The notes under the pieces are model-generated. The model was not told the DNA's origin and searched no databases. It worked only from the letters and a program-made list of their open reading frames with translations. The translations under genes and the position numbers were made by a program. A stretch of 64,000 nt of DNA, from contig NC_087062.1 in the NCBI RefSeq assembly GCF_963678635.1, positions 37,348,518 to 37,412,517 of the forward strand, read 5' to 3'. Source of the DNA: Symsagittifera roscoffensis. Taxonomy: Eukaryota > Xenacoelomorpha > Acoela > Convolutidae. Positions 54,744-64,000 of this stretch are shown here, in pieces (the first letter of the stretch is position 1; each line of letters begins with the position of its first letter).

Positions 54744-55787
54744 TCAGTGGAAAAAACAAAGAAAACAGACCGGTTTTTAGGGTCAAAATAGCGATATTTT
54801 GATCCCCCCACAAGTCGCGATTTTTGACATATCGATTTTTTTTGAAACGGAAAAAAGCGCTAAATTAGTGCGTTACATCGTAATTGCACCACTATAGTAG
54901 GTACAACCGGTTAAGTTTATGTGGTTGGAACTATTTTGGTACCAAAAACCAAATTTTCGTGATTTTTGAGAAAACGGAACACTATAAATTCTTGAAATTT
55001 TTGAAATTTTTGAGTTAGGACAACAAAAATAGTTGTTCGGACAACGTCCACTAGTGAATCTACAGGTTCTAAAAACTGTTTCCCGAAAGCCTTCCGGGTT
55101 ACAGAGAAATCGAATTTAACGGGTATGATTCAGTAGATTCATCTATTCGGAGGGGTCCAAATAGCATAGTTTTTCGCAACTTTTTTCAACTAAAGCGTTT
55201 TAGATCGGGTCTTTTGCATTGAACTAGAAAAATATAGGCCTTCTGAGCTCGGATCAATAATTTTTAGGTCGAAAAGAACAGAATTGCGGAAAAAGTTATG
55301 GGGAACCTATAAGAGAGAACTTTCTTGACTTTAGAAAAAAGACGTTTTGGTTAATAACTTTGGAACTACTGGACAAATCCAGTTGATCTTGGTTCCAATA
55401 GATCAGAAATTAGCTGAGCTTACTAATAAGAACAAAAATTATTCAAAAAAGTAAGCGTGAAAATTTTTTGAGATTGTTTTTAGGAAATTCACCAATTCGC
55501 GAGGGTAGACCCCACACGTTTTATAAATTTTTTTTTGAAAAGCCCTTACACCCCTACCAAAAAGTAGAAACGGTTGAATAAGGCAATCTTAAGCTGTTCT
55601 AGAAGAATAGGGAAGGCTAAAGGCACCAGAAAACCTTGATAGAGCCGGAATTAGGCTAGCGATAAGACCCTTCACAGATAGCGTGAATTGTCAAATAAGA
55701 GGCTTAACTTCAATCCGGAAGGGTCTAGGGAAGGACCACATACCCTTCCTAGTTGATACAAAAAGCATAATAGCATCGGAGAACGAA

Positions 55788-56054
55788 ACCGGAGGGGTAC
55801 AGGTTGAAAATCAAGGAAGTCTCAGAAAAGCTAATTTTACAAAACCGGAGGGGTCCAAATTTTCCTAAATCGGAGGGTTCCAATCCGGAGGGGTCCTGTT
55901 TTCACAAAACCAGAGGGGTCCCAATTCTGAGAGCGCTTACATTAGCTAACGCAGAGGGGTCCCAAAACGGAGGAGTCTCAATTTTGCCAATCCGGAGGGG
56001 TCCTATTTTTGCCAATCCGGAGGGGTACTGTTTTTGTCAACCCGGAGGGGTACC
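55788..56054 (+). repeat. CCGGAGGGGTCC motif array, copy 2
   Basis: Same ten-motif cluster as at 45,200-45,466. A few motif or spacer bases differ (for example AAAACGG versus AATACGG). Confidence 0.85.
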
Positions 56055-56812
56055 ATTTTGTTTAAAAAAAAAAGAAGAAAAGATAACAGTGAGGGGTGTT
56101 AGGTTATTAAGAGACATGCTAGGAACCAGTGACTGCACTGGTAACTTGCCTTTCAAGAAAAAGACCAGACCAAAACAAAACAGTTCCAAACTCGGATATT
56201 CGCGACACTAGGTCTAAATTAAAAAAGAGTGTGTAACTCATGGGTGTTGATTGAAATCTAAAACGTTTTTGAGAAAAGAGACTGCCCTGAGGATTTTAGT
56301 AGGTCTAGCTTGGGCAGTCCGAAGGCAAATAGGTAACACAGTACTCGGTGGGTGCAATAGACGCCCACTTGAGAAAATTACTGCCTTCAACTTTTGTCTG
56401 TTTGGTGCAACACTAAGCAGGGAAAGCTCTTGCGTTATAAAAACAAGTTCGACTATTGTACTGCGACCAACTAAAAGTACAATGCACATACATTTTTCAT
56501 AAAATTATTCTTATTTTGTTATATCTGGTTTTAAATCAACAATTTGTGCTTAATTGGGTAGTGAATACACTATCTTTTAAATTGACAGATATCATCATAC
56601 TGTGCTAGTTCTCAAATCATACGACTAATAATCGATTATTCAGAATAACTTGTGAACACGCTGTGCCGTGGTAACATACAAGGATTTGTGATCACTATTT
56701 AATAGAAGTTTTTCGGAATTTATATTGTTGTGTTATTATTATCGATAGTCAAACTAGAAGGTCACTAGCAATCGAATTGAGTGTATAGGCATTAAGAAGT
56801 GATAAATTGAAA

Positions 56813-57245
56813 ATGAGTCTAGACAAGTCAGTCAAGAATACCTAAACGAGGTAATAGCTCTAGGAAATTCATACCTGAAAAGCAAAGAAGAGAAATGACC
56901 GACCCTTTTGTGGAACGGATCACACGAATTCGGACCGACAAAGGGGAGACGGTTTCAGGCAAAATGGTTGAAACAAGGAGTCAGAAGACCTCAGAAGAGC
57001 GAAAAGAACTGTTAGAAGTGGAGGTCAATACAGACCATGCCATGATTGAGAACCAGGAAATACATGGACCGGAGGGGAGAGACAGAAGGCTGGCGAGTGA
57101 ATCTACTCCGGTAGAACGAGGCCAAGATTTTGCCTTTTTCACCGGGACACTGGACCGAGAGGAGCAGGGTAATGACGTTGGAAGTCAGAAAAAATGTTTT
57201 ATCTTAAGTCATATCCTCAAAGTTCATATTAGTGAGAAAATTTAG
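56813..57245 (+). pseudogene. Foldback-core ORF, copy 2, frameshifted
   Basis: Duplication of GTCA near 56,829 shifts the frame, giving a TAA 10 codons after the ATG at 56,813. The rest of the frame (56,895-57,245) is otherwise the same as copy 1 (46,213-46,641). Confidence 0.6.
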
Positions 57246-57565
57246 AAGGCTATAGCAATGTAGTATGATGCCATTTATATTCTGCAGTGAGTCGATATGA
57301 CGCAGATCAAAGTAATTTCGTGCATTTTGTAAATACTGTTCGATGACACTGTACCAATTTTACGAACATTGCGAGATTCAATAGGGACATTGACCGGGTT
57401 GTCCGGGGATTATGTGACATTCGACCAGAATGGACGAAAATGCAGTTTCGAGTTTTTAGCAGCGAACCTTCCGAATTGGCGGTTTTGAAGGATTAAGAGC
57501 TTATTCAGACGATTAGACAAATCGTGAAGGCTGAAGGATACGGAAATTCCTTAATTTTAAAAATT

Positions 57566-58315
57566 CGAAATGATGACGTAATAATTCTAAGAAACGTCAG
57601 AAACGACCATTTTGGAGAAAAAACAAAAATAGACACACAACAACGATAGTTGCGACGACGACAATAACGGAAAAATTGAGAATCGGAATCAGAAAAAAGT
57701 AGAAGTAGCAGAGACCGCTCCGAGTTGCAACTATTGTGCCGCTACGATAGTTGCAAGGCCGTTGCGAACAACGGTGAAGGTTGGAAAAACAGCCTTCCGG
57801 AAGGAGAATAAGAGTCTTATTTCCCCGGATTCAAGAATCCGGAGGGGTCTCGGGATTTGAACTGAAACTCTTTTATACAAACTTTTAGCTTCCCTATTAT
57901 GTCCTGAATTGAATTTAATTAGCATCTGAATTCATTTTGCAAGGATGAGAAGCTAGGAGTTGGGGGGAAGGGTTGATCCATCTCCGATGGAGATGATGAT
58001 TTTTATCTACTGAGCAAAAACAATAATAATTCAATAAATAGTAGTAGCCCTGATTTTAGGAGTGACCTCGTGGTCTGGGGATACTGAGACCCAGCCATGA
58101 GCTCACTATTTCTGCATGTAATTAAGTTAATTTGAGCGTTCTGGTCGAAGCCGGAGAACAGTAACGTTTTTGTCGACCCGATGTTGGAAAGATCACCAAA
58201 AGAACTGGCTTGGTAGAGACGGTGAAAAGCATGTAGAGCTCTGTTTAGACGTTGGCCAGCCGTCTTAGAACCTAGCTTTATTTTCCGTCGATATGTACTT
58301 CCGGGCGAATGTTAC
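57566..58315 (-). mobile_element. Foldback element, right inverted arm, copy 2
   Basis: Copy of 46,962-47,711, followed by the inverted B partner at 58,317-58,426. Confidence 0.85.
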
Positions 58316-58655
58316 ATTGTCTTATCGTCTGAATAACACTGTTGATCCTCTAAAACTGCCAATTCGGAAGGTTAGCTGCTAGCCCTCCGTAACTGTCTTT
58401 TTGTCAATTCTGGTCGAATATCACATTCTTTCAAGAAAACAACACATTAACCTTGTTTAACAGGTTGCATCTTTAAATGGAAGAAATGAAATTGATTAAT
58501 ATAGATACCGCTCTGATGACAATAAATCCGACAGCGGATGGGTTGATGGACTTAGTTTTAAACTTCGAATTTAACATTCATTACAAAATGATTTGTATCC
58601 GTAAAATTTTTCTGAAGATCCGTAAAGCTTCATGGTAATGCAAGGTTAAGAGGTT

Positions 58656-59104
58656 TGTTTTTGAAATCGATATCGGGGTACACCAAGGCAGCGTGCTATA
58701 ACTCATTTTGTTTGTAATTTCCCTGAAAGATTTCCTGAGCAATGAAAAGTGTCTTTTCACATTTCAGATGACAGCGTCATTCGTTTTTAAGGAGTGAACA
58801 ACTAGGATGGATAGCAAAAGCTAAGCTAATCCTAGACTAAGCTAAATTAAGCAAAAACTAAGCTAAACGTAGTAAGTTATTGCAGGAAAAAAGTGGGAGA
58901 CAACGGTGCAAAAACTGAAATTTTACTGATGAATTTTGATAAGAAATCTTTCACTCCACCATATCTGAGCATGGAAATTTGCTCAGTTAAGCATTCATTG
59001 AAAACCATCGGCTTAAATTGTGATGAACACCTGCACAAAAAAGAACAAGCTGATGAAATTTATCAAAAAACTAAACGCAGCTGGAATAACGCTTCATAAA
59101 GGTG
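58656..59104 (+). pseudogene. LINE RT fragment, copy 2
   Basis: Near-identical copy of 48,052-48,500. Confidence 0.65.
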
Positions 59105-59331
59105 TGGGGTGGAAATGGAGCCTGTCAACTCCAGAAATAATTAAATACTTATGCTCAATAAAACTATCATAAGTATGCAACTGTTGTAAGTATCTTCCAT
59201 TTGGTCTGATCATAACATTTTTAAGACTGAGAAGCACTGGAAAACTTTTCTCTCTGATTTCAGAGAAATTGCTATGAATGAAATCCTCCCTTAAATAGGA
59301 GTTTTTTATATAATTTATAAGTATATTGATT

Positions 59332-59613
59332 TCAAGCATTTACTGTGTATCCGGATCTGGAAATATCAGTCTCACTATCTGCGGTAAGTCTTCGAGGGGG
59401 AGTGAACTGTTTAGTTGAAGTAGTAGTAAAAGTAATGGCAGGTGAATAGCCGGTTTTAGATCTTTTCGAGGAATGTGATGTAATTTTTTTAAAGCTGTTT
59501 CTTGGCGGAACTCTTTGTAGATAATGTAAAGCTCTTGAACAGAAATTTTTGCCATTTTTCGAAGGCGATGTTTTCTTTATGATCAACTTTTGATCAACTG
59601 AACTCGTGTTCAT
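59332..59613 (-). CDS. Hypothetical 93-aa Ser/Thr-rich ORF, copy 2
   Basis: Identical to the frame at 48,728-49,009. Function unknown and reality doubtful. Confidence 0.25.
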   Translation of the reverse strand: MNTSSVDQKLIIKKTSPSKNGKNFCSRALHYLQRVPPRNSFKKITSHSSKRSKTGYSPAITFTTTSTKQFTPPRRLTADSETDISRSGYTVNA

Positions 59614-60599
59614 GGTTCTTGAAGTGCACCTGCTCAAACTGTCGATCTTGACTTGATATTTTTGTTTTTATTTTTGCCTTAATTTATTATTTAAGGGAAT
59701 TAATTCTTTCTTCTCCTTCTTCTTCTTCTTCTTAGCTCCAATTCACTGCCTTGGCTCGCAATTTTGGGCCTTAGGTTACTGCGCTGTGTTTTTAACTACG
59801 GATTTTCCACCCATCGTTGATTGCAAAAACTGTACGTCATGGAGTTCTATGTACGTCAAAAGCGGTAGCGTATTCAATGCGACGAGTCTTTCCTTGTAAT
59901 TTTAAGCTTCGTGTAATATCCATGTTGCTTATTTCTGATTAACTCCTTCTACATCCTTCATTCCTACTTTTGATGAGTACTATACCTGCATTGCATATGA
60001 GATGAAAGAGACTATATATCCAACGTAGGCGTTCAGTTTGGTATCTTGGTTATGGTAGACGAAATTACTTGTTTGAGTTTAAAGAATGCGCTCCATGCTG
60101 TGTATACGCTTTGTTTAATTTTTTCGGCGCACGCCCGAGGTTTTTTCGACTCCTATGTTCTTGTGGAGGTTAACGGAACCAAGTTTGGCTGTTAATGACT
60201 TTTCCGGTTCAGATTCTCTTTTTATGCAAAGAACTTGCTATTTCCAAGATTCAGGGCCATTGCATTTTGGTGATTCCATTTTTTAATTTGAGTTTTGTAG
60301 ACAAGCGGACTAAAGAATTGTTCAAGCGTTGTGAAATATTTTCAACAAAAATTTACAATTTAGAGTTTTTTTGTTTGATTGATTGATTAATTTCCTAAAC
60401 TCGACTCTGCTTTATTTTTCACGCCGTTGGAGAACCTCAATAACTGATGCATTATTCTCTTCTCAAAAACTGGTGCATTACCCAAATTGTTCGATTTTGT
60501 TTCACAAACAAATGAAGGAATACCTTCTCTCAAATATCTTACTAGGCAACATCCAGTTCTGTTTCAGGACCTTTTCAATAATTGATGCAATTTCATTAT

Positions 60600-61315
60600 T
60601 CATCATGCAATTGAATCACCAAATTTGTTGTGACAACAGAAAACAATATTCAATAACACCGAATCAGATTGGATTTCAATTTATTAAGGCCCCCCGCAGG
60701 GCAGCGTATTAGGACCTCTGATATTTACTGTGTAATAACGATTCAAGCTAGCAATTAAAGAACTCACACAAAGAAGTACGGTACGCAGATGACCCATTTG
60801 AGAAAATCATGAAGCAGGTTTTGCATTAAAAAAATTGAAAACAGTTGCCAAAATTGTTCAATTTTTTTTTACAGGCATTCATTATAAAAGATACTGAAAA
60901 TATGAAACTTATCATATTCAGCTAAAAACATTCGCTAATTTTTTTTTCATTTATTCTACAGCAAAACGTAACCGAAGTAAACACCTATATAAAATACCTC
61001 GGAGTAGAACTAGACCAGTTTTCATTGTTACAAGGGGAAGGTAAAATGATAGTAGGAAAAATAGCCTGCGGAATTGAAACATTACAGTAAATCAAAAACC
61101 ATTCCAATTAAATTCGCTTACTAATATTGAACTCAAAACTTACTTGTCATTTTAATTACTCGGCTGTTTTGTTTATTGGAATAATAGCAAACTTAATGGC
61201 AACACTTGAGAGACTACGAAGCTGGGCCATAAAAGTATGCTGTGTCAGGGCAAATTTCGATTCATCGTCTGATGTAGAAATACAATGTGTTGCCCATACC
61301 CATGTTTCATGATTG
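60600..61315 (+). pseudogene. LINE RT fragment downstream of the duplication
   Basis: Plus-strand DNRKQYSITP, then PPQGSVLGPLIFTV (about 60,690-60,732), VRYADDPFEKI (about 60,778-60,810; catalytic ADD retained), IKYLGVELDQFSL (about 60,985-61,025) and LERLRSWAIKVCC (61,207-61,245). These are the standard LINE RT and C-terminal blocks in order, broken by stops and deletions. Confidence 0.8.
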
Positions 61316-61869
61316 CAAATTAATATACCATTTATGAAAAGTAGAAAACTTATACCCGTTTACATGAAAACTACAAAGAAAAAAGCACTATTTTGACATA
61401 AGCAATAGAAACATAGAACTATACTTCATCAAAACATATAACTGACCGAAGGTTGAAAATTCGGCTTTTTTAGTGATCAGTAAAAATATGGAATAAATTT
61501 AGGAGACAATAAAGTTAAACAAAAACATATTCATCGACCGATGCGCTTGAATCAATTTCAAGAACTATTTCTTATTGTTGTTTGACGGATATCTATCAGT
61601 GGCAACAGTTGCTAAATGATCATGAAAAATTTTTAAGTTCACTTACAAAAAATCATTTGCATGTCTCTTAATCATTTTGCCAATCAAATTTAATAATGGG
61701 TAACATATCAAACCTAATTTATTTAAATCTGGCCTACATAGTCAGACGTTTGCGAAGAAAGTGCCCGGTAGCACTAATGCTCAGATAATATTCACAGCGC
61801 GGAAATTAAAAACAAATATGTCTTTAAAATCCTTTTTTGCAGTAATCAAAGAGGTGTGCAGACTAGAAT
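61316..61869. other. AT-rich spacer between LINE and Penelope fragments
   Basis: No coding or repeat structure is recognised on either strand. Confidence 0.4.
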
Positions 61870-62132
61870 TTTGCGGATTCAAATCCGTGTTTGTTAGCCA
61901 AACTCATTCCGACACCTGCAAGGGTTGAGGAAAATCGAAAAGAGGAGACTGCTGTTGGAGAGCATATAATGCAGTGTGATAGTGGTTAACCGGAGTTCAA
62001 TTGGACAAGATAATCGACCAGGTCACCAGCAACATTAAGTTACTTACATTAGAGGCGCTGCACTTTAGAAAAGAGAGGCCAATTAACACACTCAACGAGT
62101 TCAGAAGAAGGGAACTGACAGTAAAGCTATAA
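61870..62132 (+). pseudogene. Penelope-like GIY-YIG C-terminal fragment
   Basis: Plus-strand VGEHIMQCDSG then PEFNWT and, one frame over, KLLTLEALHFRKERPINTL and RRRELTVKL ending at TAA 62,130-62,132. This matches the end of Penelope endonuclease domains and resembles LLTLEAIHIRKEK in the element at 41.5-43.0 kb. The catalytic GIY-YIG start is only vaguely preserved (VFVSQT). Confidence 0.6.
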
Positions 62133-62630
62133 TTTGGCTTACGGCTAAATCAAATTTTTTGGCTAAAACAGGAATTATTGTATAAAAATAATACATATAG
62201 CATAAAATTAGCATCACATATTAAATTCCAAAGCAAAAAAATAAAAGCACTGAAATTTGTAGCTAAATTTATAAAATGATTAAACAATTGTTATATAATA
62301 ATTGCTACATATTTTTAGTAATAACTGCGATGTTTTGTTTGATTAGTTTTCTAAATTTCGAATGAATGAAGTGTAAGACACTTTTTTTGATCTCTGATCA
62401 ATTTGTACATTTTTAAAACCTGATGATTAACAATTAAGTGCGGAAATTTTTGTTGAATTTACAGTTTTAACGCATAATGTCACACTTGTATATTTGAAAA
62501 TATCTTCATTTGGCTTTAAAGTGTTTTTTTTTTCAATCTCAAGCATAAAAGTCAAAATTGGCGTTTTACGAAGCCGGAATAAACAGTCAAATTGAACAGT
62601 TCAAATGAACACGATATTCAAAAACTTCAA
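62133..62630. other. Upstream region of the Arp2-like gene
   Basis: AT-rich, with no open frame. It would contain the promoter or outron of the Arp2-like gene. No TATA box or motif is asserted. Confidence 0.4.
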
Positions 62631-62644
62631 TTTCAGTTTTGTCA
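62625..62644 (+). promoter_or_regulatory. Splice-acceptor-like site 8 nt before the Arp2-like ATG
   Basis: AACTTCAATTTCAG ends at 62,636 and is followed by TTTTGTCA and the ATG at 62,645. The acceptor-to-ATG distance of 8 nt matches the 7 nt seen for the small gene at 10.8 kb and fits spliced-leader addition. Confidence 0.55.
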
Positions 62645-63639
62645 ATGGACCCTCGTAAAGTAATTGTCTGTGACAATGGCACAGGGGTAAGTTTTTCATA
62701 AACCAAATCAGTATCTTAAGTCTGCCTAGTTGGTTATGTGATTATATTAGTGTCTCTTTTTTAGTTCGTGAAGTGTGGGTATGCTGGAGACAATTTCCCC
62801 GCTCATATATTTCCATCAATGGTTGGTAGGCCAATCATTCGTTCACAGGATAAATCAAACACTGGAGGCGTTGAGTTGAAGGTACGCATACATGTTTTTG
62901 AGATTTAATTTAAACCGAGGTTGATTGATACAAGAATTACACCCGGAGGGTGTGGATGAATGAAATCCAAGAATTAGTCACAAATAAACAGCCACTACAA
63001 AGCTGATTATACCAAGAATAATGCCTGGATAATATTGATGTCACACCTCCAGGATGTCATGGTTGGAGATGAAGCATCCCAAAACAGATCTCTTCTAGAC
63101 ATCAAATATCCTTTGGACCGCGGAATAGTTCGAGACTGGAATGATGCGCTTATTTTATGGGAATACATTTTCTTCACAAAATTGGGTATACAGCGAGAGA
63201 AAATTAGCGAATATTACATTTTGCTAACAGAACCGCCTCAGAACCCGAAACAGAACAGGGAAAAAATGGTTGAAGTAAGTGAATTCTAAAATGAATGCAT
63301 TTTTAGATGTTTTTGGTTTCGATTGCGAATATGTTTATATGTTTAGATTATGTTGAAACATTTTGGATTTGGTGCTGTTTATATTGGAATCCAAGCCGTC
63401 TTAACATTGTATGCACAAGGTTAGGTATCCGTTTTGATTGATCATTTTTAACAGATGCTGGTGTTTGAAAATCAGTTTAATAAAATTCTAAAATTGTTTT
63501 AGGATTGGTGACTGGGGTCGTGATGGATATCGGAGATGGTGTGACACATATATGTCCTGTGTACGAAGGTAGAACCAATCCCAATACAGTTAAGAGGCTG
63601 GATATTGCCGGAAGTCATATCACGGACTACCTAATTAGA
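62645..63639 (+). CDS. Arp2: Actin-related protein 2-like, exons 1-5 (3' end beyond window)
   Basis: Exons 62,645-62,686, 62,765-62,881, 63,053-63,274, 63,347-63,419 and 63,503-63,639 join in phase with GT-AG introns of 78, 171, 72 and 83 bp. The product begins [20 protein letters not shown], the phosphate-1 loop of Arp2, and carries [49 protein letters not shown] and [11 protein letters not shown]. Arp2 is the ATP-binding subunit of the Arp2/3 complex that nucleates branched actin filaments in the cytoplasm. The phosphate-2 loop reads DIGDG instead of DSGDG (Ile codon 63,529-63,531), and the end ([19 protein letters not shown]) departs from conserved Arp2, so this may be a divergent paralogue. 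The next exon is not in the window. Confidence 0.93.
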
Positions 63640-64000
63640 GTAAGAACACGTTTTACAGTTTCCTTTGTTAAAAGCAAGTCAAACTCTTCTAGCGAACAGT
63701 AAAAGTATAAAGGTCATAGCAAACATGAGCAACTTCTTATTTCGGAAATGGATTTTAATCATCAGTTTTCCCAGAAAAGTTTAACTATTGATCCAGTTTT
63801 CTCGAGTTGGGTTAATCTCATCAAAAAAGTGTCAATCATAAATTGTTCTAGAAATTCAGAGCTTAGGGCGATCTTTTTTTGAAATTTTTTTTGGGTATAA
63901 TAGTTTTTGGCCATAATTGTAATGTGCGACTGGCAAAAACGAAGCAGTTCTATAAATTTAGCTTCAAGCTGGCCGTTTTGCTAATTTTGCCGTTTTCTTC
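63640..64000 (+). other. Arp2: Intron 5 of the Arp2-like gene (incomplete)
   Basis: Starts GTAAGAAC. The continuation of the conserved Arp2 sequence is not found before the window ends, so this intron is longer than the other four. Confidence 0.6.

Larger units (their letters stand above)
54744..57565. mobile_element. Foldback element core, copy 2
   Basis: Copy of 44,156-46,961, including the CCGGAGGGGTCC array at 55,788-56,054 and repeat B at 57,412-57,521. It has a 12-bp insertion near 56,525. Confidence 0.6.
49860..60463. repeat. 10.6-kb direct tandem duplication, copy 2
   Basis: Second copy, about 10,604 bp, abutting copy 1 with no spacer. It leaves homology after 'attctcttct' at 60,463, continuing 'caaaaactggtgca' into unique sequence that carries a LINE fragment. 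Differences from copy 1 include CT-run length (about 8 bp longer), CTGGTTTTAAAT inserted near 56,525 and GTCA duplicated near 56,829. Confidence 0.95.

Overview
This is a eukaryotic, animal-type window: AT-rich, with short canonical GT-AG introns (59-171 bp where they can be read), sparse host genes and a very high load of decayed retroelements. Two host genes, an Arp2-like gene at the right edge and a small ORF at 10.3-10.8 kb, have a splice-acceptor-like TTTCAG only 7-8 nt upstream of the ATG. This is what spliced-leader trans-splicing looks like and suggests an invertebrate lineage that uses it. The species cannot be named from the sequence.

Layout. 0-4.6 kb: the 3' part of a gene for a large, disordered, Ser/Pro/Asn-rich protein (an exon at 1-169, then a long exon at about 906-4618 containing a likely 135-bp in-frame intron). 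4.6-11.4 kb: mostly non-coding, with LINE remnants, tRNA-SINE-like sequence and one small minus-strand ORF. 11.4-37.9 kb: a minus-strand cluster of related LTR retroelements. The main one is an unusually long Ty3/gypsy-type element (about 21 kb) bounded by LTR copies at 16.4-17.2 and 37.1-37.9 kb. Reading right to left it has a leader with a 21-bp minisatellite, a tandemly amplified 5'/gag region, gag with two zinc knuckles, an aspartic protease, RT (interrupted by a nested 5'-truncated LINE end), RNase H and integrase with a GPY/F-like end. Past the integrase comes a long accessory region with a macro-like segment, a coiled coil, an SGNH (GDSL) hydrolase domain with all its catalytic blocks, and a second SGNH-like module ending near the polypurine tract. 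A smaller relative at 11.4-16.3 kb has the same kind of LTR, the same leader and the same last module, but no pol; it carries an unrecognised cargo ORF.

37.9-62.1 kb: a LINE endonuclease remnant, then a 10.6-kb block present twice in direct tandem (39,279-49,859 and 49,860-60,463) and nearly identical. Each block holds LINE RT fragments, a Penelope-like element with a GIY-YIG end and an embedded PHD-like finger, a hammerhead-ribozyme-like core, and a foldback element with about 745-bp inverted arms around an array of CCGGAGGGGTCC motifs. More LINE and Penelope fragments follow. 62.6-64 kb: the first five exons of the Arp2-like gene, which runs off the window.

Nearly all element ORFs carry stops and frameshifts, so the cluster is a graveyard. 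Its domain order, and the accessory hydrolase cargo shared by two LTR elements, is the most interesting content. Family assignments are by eye from motifs; no database search was possible.
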